A stretch of 64,000 nt of DNA from Rhipicephalus microplus (lineage: Eukaryota; Arthropoda; Arachnida; Ixodida; Ixodidae). The notes below the pieces were generated by a model. The model saw nothing but the letters and a program-made list of their open reading frames with translations, ran no database searches and was not told the DNA's origin. Shown one piece after another: positions 56,941 through 64,000 of this stretch (its first letter is position 1; every line of letters begins with the position of its first letter). Where the stretch lies: assembly GCF_043290135.1 (NCBI RefSeq), contig NC_134709.1, positions 105,790,145 to 105,854,144 of the forward strand, written 5' to 3'. A program made the position numbers and the translations under genes.

Positions 56941-57286
56941 TTGTACGTAGGATGTGCAAATTTTTGTATATGCGAAGCTAGTGAAATGGCCGCGAATGCC
57001 TCATCAGCGATGCATGTAGTCGTGTTGCTACGTGGCACGCATGTCATGATGATTATATTAGGGTCTGTCACTTGCGTTCGCCATGCCGTTTCGTCATACC
57101 ATACCAGTTTAGAAACATATCATGTGTACGAAACCTCTGCAAGAGTGGAAGGACCATGAAAAGTAAATCATGACATTCATGACACATGTCCTGACGTTCG
57201 TGTTATGGCTTTTCACTTATGCTTGTCATACTGTCATTTTTTGCCATACAAAACGGCCTTGATAGCTAAAAGTCGTACCTGGTTTT

Positions 57287-57290
<4 letters not shown>
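56941..57290 (+). repeat. Body of the satellite/microsatellite repeat family
   Basis: TTGTATATGCGAAGCTAGTG, GGCACGCATGTCATGATGATTAT and TCATGACATTCATGACACATGTCC match, in opposite orientation, the unit and body sequences at 37140-37540. One unit only; it leads directly into the (GATA)n tract. Confidence 0.8.
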
Positions 57291-57323
<33 letters not shown>

Positions 57324-57427
57324 CAGATAGATAGATAGATTGATAAATAGATAGATAGATAGATGGATAAATATATAGATATATAGATAGATATAAAGAT
57401 AGATAGACAGATAAATAGATAGATAGT

Positions 57428-57486
<59 letters not shown>

Positions 57487-57515
57487 GTAGATAGAGAGAG
57501 AGATAGATAGATAGA
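57287..57515. repeat. (GATA)n microsatellite
   Basis: About 55 GATA units with occasional GACA, GATT and AATA variants. The long Ile/Tyr/Ser/Leu minus-strand frames across it are artefacts. Confidence 0.97.
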
Positions 57516-57560
57516 TTCAAGGTCACCGAAGTTCGCTAAGAAACGCTTCGCATTCAAAAT
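57516..57560. repeat. Conserved motif flanking (GATA)n
   Basis: CACCGAAGTTCGCTAAGAAACG and CTTCGCATTCAAAA are the reverse complement, with few changes, of the motif at 36757-36795. CGAAG and CTTCG can pair within it. Confidence 0.85.
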
Positions 57561-60500
57561 CTTGATTCATGTGTGACCGAGTAGCCGAGAATGATACAAA
57601 TAAAATAAGTAGTAAAGAAGTCTTCCGTCAGAGTGGGGGCAAAACTCAGGTCGTTTTAGTTGCAAGCGGGTGTTCTAGGAAATGGCCACGCGTCTGCTGA
57701 TAAATGCATTGAAATATGTTCTTCTGCCTGGAAATGCAGTCAAAGTGACACATGCTTTGGAAACATGAATCTTGTATATATGCTTCACAGTACAACATGA
57801 ACAATTCCAGTAATAATGCTTTGTATAAGCGCCGATTCTAATCGGCCGTCAAGACTTGTGGGAGGAAGGAAGAGCATGGAGTCTGTGGGACACACCCACA
57901 ATAAAGGATTGGCCAATAACTGTTCTAACAATATACTGTTTTTTGTTAGCTCACGCCTTTTACCCTAATAAAAGGGATCAAGGAAAAAGCTACACTTGAG
58001 AAATTGAGAATTACAAAAAATGAATATGAAAATTGACATCAGCTGCAATAATAAATAAATGAATAAATAAAGCAATTTGGAAAGAAGTAAATAGGTAGTA
58101 GCAGTAAGTTCTACAGTTTGAGTCTTACTAAAGCTTTAATAAACTGCTTCAAGGCATCGGAAACTTTCCCGTAAGTAAATCCTTGGGACGAAACCCTCAA
58201 ATAAAGCATTTGGAATGTTTAATCCACTTTTACGAGACAAAAGGAAGAATAATCTAGTGTAATTTAGCACATTGTGGCGTGTCTTTCACAATAAGTTAGA
58301 TATTAGTCCCAGGGACTGCGCGAGGCAAACAATTAGGGGAAGCAACCAGACCAGCTCTGTGTAAATAAAAATTAAGATAAGAAGTTTCACACCTTAGCCA
58401 AGTGACTGCGACTTCAACTGCACGCGTGAGACAGACATTACTATTCTACCGATAGTTTAGCTGTTGAAATTTCAATGTGTTTATTGCGGACGGCAAAGAA
58501 CACTCTTCTAACATCATTGTCCTCCTATCTCTAGCCTATATATTGAATTTATATGCTGGTAAAACGTCAATAACCGGGTCGTTTAGTGATGATTTAGCTA
58601 ACGCATCCACCATTTCATTAGGAAGAGTTCCTTATGCCTTGGTACCCAAAACCAATTTAACCTACTGTATAACCAACTGTAAAACATTTGAGTATTATAT
58701 TTTTATCGAGTTTGAAGCCGGCAAGCCACTACAAATACGCACGCGCTTATCTGCCTGTTTCCTTAAGGCCGCCTAGTGGGTGCAAACAAGTTCGAAAAAG
58801 TTTCATGCAGAAAGCGCTTGAAGTACACACTAGAAAGAGACTATCTATATTGTGTTCAACACCTAATTGTGAAGCTGTTGGGTCCGCGAACTTTCGGTAC
58901 TCGTTTCAATGTTGCATAGTAGTTTGCGCGGAGGCACTCAGCGCCTCCCAGAAAAATGCCGCGCCAGCACCCGAGTGTCCAGCGCGATACTCGTCTTCTA
59001 ATCTCGCATGGCATGAAACGCTGGTACTGATTTGTTCGATTGGGTTCTAGAGGAGTGGCTGAGCCCACCACGGCGGAATGGTCATGAACAGTGGGGCAGT
59101 AGGATTTTAAAAAAAAAGTACCATAATTAATTGAAATACAAAGGGGCGAGGCCTGAAAATAATGTTTTTTTTTGGTAACCGATCATTATTGTTTACAACA
59201 TTTTAAGTGTTTCAGGAATAACAAACAAATAAGAAGAATGAAAATCGCTGATCTAAAGTATACTTGAAATAAAGTAGGAATAAATTAGGTTATAAGTTTT
59301 TATTTTGATATTAGCACAGTAGCCGCTTTGATTGTCTTACATAATTATATACCACCTGATAAATGTCTCTGTTGAAATGACACAGTACCGGCACCAAACA
59401 GGGAGAGTAGTACCGTTATTATGAGAATTATTTCATTCCATGATATTCATGCCTCTTGAGCAATTTTTTTTTTCAAAACAGTTTGAAGAAATCTTGGCCC
59501 TCGGCAAAGCTTTGATGTTCACTCGTAAACGGCAATTTTTGTTGTGTATCTCAGTTCATTTGTCTCAATTTATTGGTCATGAACAGAATCATTTTCACTC
59601 AGAGCCAACGAAAGTGATTGCAACACAAAAATTTCCCCGCTACGACCTCTTTTCGCTGCCATGTTAATAGGATGGTTCTCTGCAAATAGAATTGCAGTCA
59701 GTGCCGTGAGTGTAAGTTTGACAGAATTGCGGTGTTGTAGAGAAAAGAAGGTGAAGAGATGCACTGCCAACTGAAAGCTCATAAGCTAAACCATGTTTAT
59801 CTATGCCGATCCACCTCTTGTAAGTAACATTGAAAGACCACACCCCTATCTAAACTAACGTATCCACCCAACGAGGAAGATTGAATTTGTTTAGGATTTA
59901 CATCTCTCTTCCGGCAATAAAAATAACTTTAGAAACAGAAAAAATTACTATTCAGCATTGTGCTTTCTTGTGCACTACAATATACAGTCTTTGCAGATAA
60001 CTATTTTTGGAAATTGTACGATGACTGCGGGAAAAATTTGCGCGATTGCTTCCACTTGCGGGCTCACGTTCCCCAATCATGTACGCATTTTCTGTGTGAC
60101 ATAAAAATTACTTTTTTGTTATGCAAGTTTAGCTCTTTGAGACAGAAACTATCTTTCAACAGTGAGAGTGCTGTTTCTGTTTTACTTTATAAGTTGTGTT
60201 TTTGCAATTTTGCACGTATGAGGTTGCTGCTGTTCTTTTTCACGCATACGTCGAACGTTAAGCAGGTTGAGCGTCGATAAGAATCTTTCATTTTATGTAG
60301 CCAAACATAACTACGGCGGTGGAAAATGGTTGGCTAAATGAGCTACTCCACGTCGAAAAGCCACGCCCCGCTAGCCATCTCTTTATTGCTAATAAAAACT
60401 CTCTAAGAGTGTAGTTAAATGTGGAAAATTCAGGTCCCAAACAATCCTCGATTTTTTTCTTTCGCAGAAGGAGTTGCTGTTGACCCTGTTTAAGCAACGC

Positions 60501-62739
60501 AGGCATGACAATAATCACCCTCTAAGAATAACAGACTTGCATTTGAGGCTCAAAAACTTTGAAAATTACTCCCTAAATTTAATAATATCAAGTAAGCAAA
60601 AGGTGGGACTACAGACAGTGAAACAATCAAAGCAATTCTATGTTACCCATGTGCACTTTCTTATGTATTTGCCTCTGACAAAAAATATCGTAGTATGTTC
60701 TTCCTTGCACAAAATCTCGTGGACATGCAAAAGAATACTACTATCCGCGGCTTGACGGTGTCGAAGTAAAAGAAAGGTGTTGCCACAATGCCAAGCGCCC
60801 TAGCAGGCGGTTTGTTCACGTTTAAAATATGCGCTATCGTAAACAATGAATATATGAATAAGGGTTATCTGGAACTTCAGGTACTTCCATGAGGCCGTAA
60901 CAGGAAAGCTTATTCATTTATTGCGAAAAAATGGGACGTAGTCTTCCCTTCTTTATTTACCTTCTGTGTGTTCATATCTATATTTGCTTGTTTTATCTTT
61001 GCAAATAAGAATAAAAGTCTCAAGGATATGGAAAGAATAGGTATCTGTATATTGCGCTGCTGCACTTTTTTTAGTAGGCACACAATGCAGTATACGGGTA
61101 CACTTTTATTTTTATTTCTGTTCACTATATGATTACAATATGTTTGTGCTGTGCAGCTTAATACCTCAAAAGAGATCATTTTGGCCCAGTTGACTATAGA
61201 AATCAGCAATAAAACCATTCTTGCAGATGTAATTTTGCGCAGGCAAACTTTTGATAATATGCACCAAGAAAAGTACACAGCAATAATTATTCTGCACAAT
61301 TAGTACAAGTAATGTCACGAAAAGAGAAGAATTGTTAATAACGCATTCAGGAAGTAATAGTCGCTCTCAATAAAAGCAGCAATCATGAGCAGCTGTAAAG
61401 ACCGAGACACTGCGACATGATCAAAACTTAACATTTTCAGATTCCGGTTAAGCTGTGAGTTTTGTTTTGTTACAAAACAAAGGTGCCAAACTATGTGTAA
61501 AGCTCTTTTCAATAATGGATGCATCAGGCAGTAGGCAAGCCACGACTTGCCTACTACCTAAGGTTGCCATCACTGCTGATGTACGTTACTATGGTCTCAA
61601 ACGTAGCCGGTAGTTTGGGTTTCGCTTTCAGTGTAGTGTTTACAATAATGATAATATTTGTTGCAGCTTGACATCCCAATTGACAATATGAATATCAGTG
61701 AGACTGTGCAGGATGACTCAAGAAGTGTTAAATATCTCAGTTTCTTTTTTAAGGAACAGATTTTTTAAAATGAAATTACGCGATAGTAATGCCCTTGTCA
61801 CTTTCTCACTGAATCCTTACGTCAGGGGTCTCGCACTCACTTTAGCTACCAGGCCGCAGTTGAAAATTTATTTTCACAAAGGAACAAGACAGCGAAGAAG
61901 TCGGAGGAGTGACAGGGGGGGGGGACACAAAACACTAGATAATGTTGCCTTTTCACGGAACACCTTTGCCGTATCTCATACAAGGCTAATTTCTAAAGGG
62001 TACTCGGTGTAAACGTTTGAGCAGCATATGGATCTCATGTACACAATAATAAACCACGAGCGCCGAAATCGAAACATGAAGCTCTTATCACGATCGCAAA
62101 AAAGAAGTGGAAACTCCGGACCGGCCCTCACGCAAGCGTTCGCAACGATAATAGAGTTTAAAAATTGACGCCCAAAAGAGCTTTGAAATTCGAAAAGCTT
62201 GCGACGTGCCAGGGTGCATGCGCAGAATCTAAGCTAATCTTGTGCTCACGAGTTCGTGCTGACCCAAGGCCAAACACCTTTTAGTTCAGCACTGTCAAAG
62301 CTATGGGGTGTAGAAAAGCCCCACAGTTGCGCAGAAAAACATAGTCGCAGATATATTAGGTGCCTTAAAATTGACCGGGTTGACTAAATTGGCGTTTGTT
62401 TGGTGTATGCTGTGCCACATAAATATGTGATATGTTTATTGTTCCCGTTTAGTTCATATGCATAAAATAATTTTTGCGTCTTACCCCCGGTAACTGCGTT
62501 TGCAAATAAACATAGCAGCATCTATGCAAAAGCGACTGCTCGCTTCGATTCAAACTTACTCTTGCTCACGCCCATATAGGCACCTGGCAATGCAGTTTAC
62601 GAGATCTGATGGTAGCGCCAGAAAGCACAGCCTAGCGAGTAGGTGCACCAAAAACGAGTCTTCCAATGCGTAGCCTAGCGAGTAGACGCAGCAAAACCGA
62701 ACTTGCACTTGCATATTGTTTTCCTTTTCATATGTAAGG
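57561..62739. other. No gene recognised
   Basis: Five kb of AT-rich DNA. Short plus-strand frames at 58477-58776 and 58688-59050 sit in a locally GC-richer patch without recognisable motifs. A 10-bp perfect hairpin AGTAGGCAAG/CTTGCCTACT lies at 61530-61556. A direct repeat of GCCTAGCGAGTAG occurs at about 62628 and 62672. Confidence 0.4.
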
Positions 62740-64000
62740 AAAGGAGAGAGACAAAACATCTTTATTATGTAGGTAGAACAAAAAGCATGGGAAGGACCCC
62801 TAGTCCGGGGTCCCTAAGACGACTCCGGTGACGTGTCGAGCCCGTTGTATGATGGCTCGCAGAACCTCGGGAGGTCCGTCGCGGAGGGCGTCGTCCCACA
62901 GCTCTTTTTTTGCGCAGCGGGCGGAGGAGGGGTGGTAATGGAGGGAAAAGGTTTGCCGCGCAGTCGACAGTGACGTGGAAGATCGAGGGTGACCTGCCGC
63001 AGCCGGACAATTGTCCGCATAACAGTGTGGCCAGAATTTGTTCAGGGAGACAAGATTAGGAAAAGTGTCGGTTTGCAACTGGCGTAGTGTCACTGCTTCC
63101 TCTCTCGAGACGGATGGTGGTGGCGCACGGTGAGTGCAGCGAACGCTTCTATAATGACGGAGAATCGCTCCGTAACACAGCAAGGAATCCCCCCACCCTG
63201 AACTGGTCATTTAACGACGCCGGGCCGCCCGGAGGGAAATATCGCGGGCTACTGCATGTGCGCGTTCATTGCCCGGCAGCGAGGCATGACCAGGGGTCCA
63301 CATTAAGTGGATGCGGGAAGGTGTGACTGAATCATTTTTCGGGATCTGTTTGAGAATTTGTTGTGCCACTCTCGGAATGCCATGTCCTGATAGCAGCGCC
63401 CGGCATGCCTGTTGCGAGTCCGTCAGTATATACACTTCCCCTGGGACACGAACGGCGTGTCGAATGGCGAGAGCAACGCCGAGAATTTCTCCGTACGTGA
63501 CATTAGTGCCGCGCATTGCAGCAGAGTCCTTCAGGGATTCAGTGCCATCCAACACTACGGATGTATAGCCCTTTTGAGTGCGCGCTGTGTCTGTGTAAAG
63601 AGCCTGGGATTCTGGGATGTTTTCGAGCATGCGGTTAAGGTATCGCACACGAGCTTTACGCCGTCCTTTGTCATGCACTGAGTGCATATTACGCGGCAAG
63701 GGATGAATATTCTGTACCTTACGTAGGGCGGGTGATAAGGTCGTTGGGCGGGCTTCAGGTTCAAGTGGTGGGACAGAGTGCCCTAACCGTGCAAGGAGAT
63801 AGCGGCCAGTACGTGTGAGCAAGAGGCGCTGGCGGTGACTGACCCAATGTGCCTCTAGTAGTTCTCCTAGTGTGTTATGCGTTCCTAAATTAAGGAGACG
63901 GTATGTGAAGTATAGTGCGGTAGGCCATGGGCTAGCTTCGTCGCTTTACGAATGAGGGCATCAACGCGAAGTTGTTGCGCTTGGGTCAACCGCTGAAAGG
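62740..64000 (-). mobile_element. RNase H-bearing LINE, 3' portion (continues beyond window)
   Basis: Minus-strand element whose 3' untranslated region ends near 62740 (AATAAAGATGTTTTGTCTCTCTCC). ORF2 pieces: reverse transcriptase C-terminus (64000-63823), RNase H (63822-63211) and the C-terminal tail (63210-62800). It resembles I-group LINEs but is distinct from the copies at 16-24 kb. Confidence 0.85.
62800..64000 (-). pseudogene. LINE ORF2: RT C-terminus, RNase H and tail, broken
   Basis: Sequence from the window edge reads FQRLTQAQQLRVDALIRKA, then a one-base loss near 63905 shifts frame into the 203-residue frame 63822-63211. RNase H residues: ALYTDTA (D78), YGEILG (E112), LTDSQQ (D135), WTPGHAS (His179). 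The motif GNERAHAVA has His where the fourth acidic residue normally stands. A TAA at 63213-63211 interrupts the frame. It resumes in register (GDSLLCYGAILRHYRS, VTLRQLQTDTFPNL) and ends with a degraded Cys/His region (CYADNCPAAAGHP) before the stop near 62800. Confidence 0.85.

Noticed and set aside
57266..57557. 86- and 90-residue minus-strand ORFs
   Set aside because: Ile/Tyr/Leu/Ser repeats from (GATA)n.
62800..63210. Separate gene downstream of RNase H
   Set aside because: In register with the RNase H frame across one TAA; it is the C-terminus of the same LINE ORF2.

Overview
The window is eukaryotic nuclear DNA, and its repeats point to an arachnid, most likely a metastriate hard tick (Rhipicephalus/Dermacentor type). 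The grounds are tRNA-derived SINEs of a kind familiar from ticks, an RTE, I-clade and L2/CR1-like LINEs, a Penelope-like element, a Ty3/Gypsy relic, tetranucleotide microsatellites and intron-like sequence with very few exons. The species call is inference. There are no operons, bacterial genes or CRISPR arrays.

Layout. 1-3.0 kb: unassigned, with one tRNA-like relic. 3.0-6.5 kb: a Penelope-like element as two head-to-head copies between (TA)n tracts, with a hammerhead-ribozyme-like motif. 6.6-7.4 kb: LINE tail. 9.3-10.2 kb: SINE-family fragments and a 40-bp perfect palindrome. 10.2-13.4 kb: minus-strand RTE LINE abutting a tRNA-like head. 13.6-14.0 kb: SINE and MITE. 15.74-15.92 kb: one exon resembling the C-terminal part of ATM kinase, with in-frame stops. 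16.4-24.6 kb: two I-clade LINEs tail to tail. The plus copy is truncated. The minus copy is full length (18766-24596) with a 13-bp target-site duplication. 28.2-31.7 kb: LINE tail, then a decayed Gypsy gag-protease. 32.5-32.8 kb: possible host terminal exon with two membrane segments. 33.4-38.6 kb: low-complexity DNA, tandem duplications, a (TATC)n tract and a 147-bp satellite array. 39.0-56.9 kb: an L2/CR1-like LINE split by a 14,958-bp insertion with inverted ends. 57.3-57.5 kb: (GATA)n. 62.7-64 kb: 3' part of an RNase H-bearing LINE, running off the right edge.

How it fits together. The window is a nest of transposons. The most notable object is 40737-55694. It has short inverted ends (CCTACTGAAA...TTTCAGTAGG) and subterminal minisatellites of opposite orientation built on TACGGAA/TTCCGTA. 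Removing it together with one GTTC duplicate rejoins the host LINE reading frame exactly. It looks like a very large cut-and-paste element. I recognise no transposase in it; it carries a CpG-rich segment, possible splice sites and a poly(A) signal consistent with a plus-strand spliced transcript.

The second most interesting object is a repeat family seen at about 36-38.6 kb and 56.9-57.6 kb. A conserved motif, a (TATC/GATA)n microsatellite and a body sequence occur at both, and the first also carries about seven 147-bp units. This resembles Helentron-associated (HINE/DINE-1-like) elements. Functional host coding content is minimal, so most entries are mobile elements or their broken genes.
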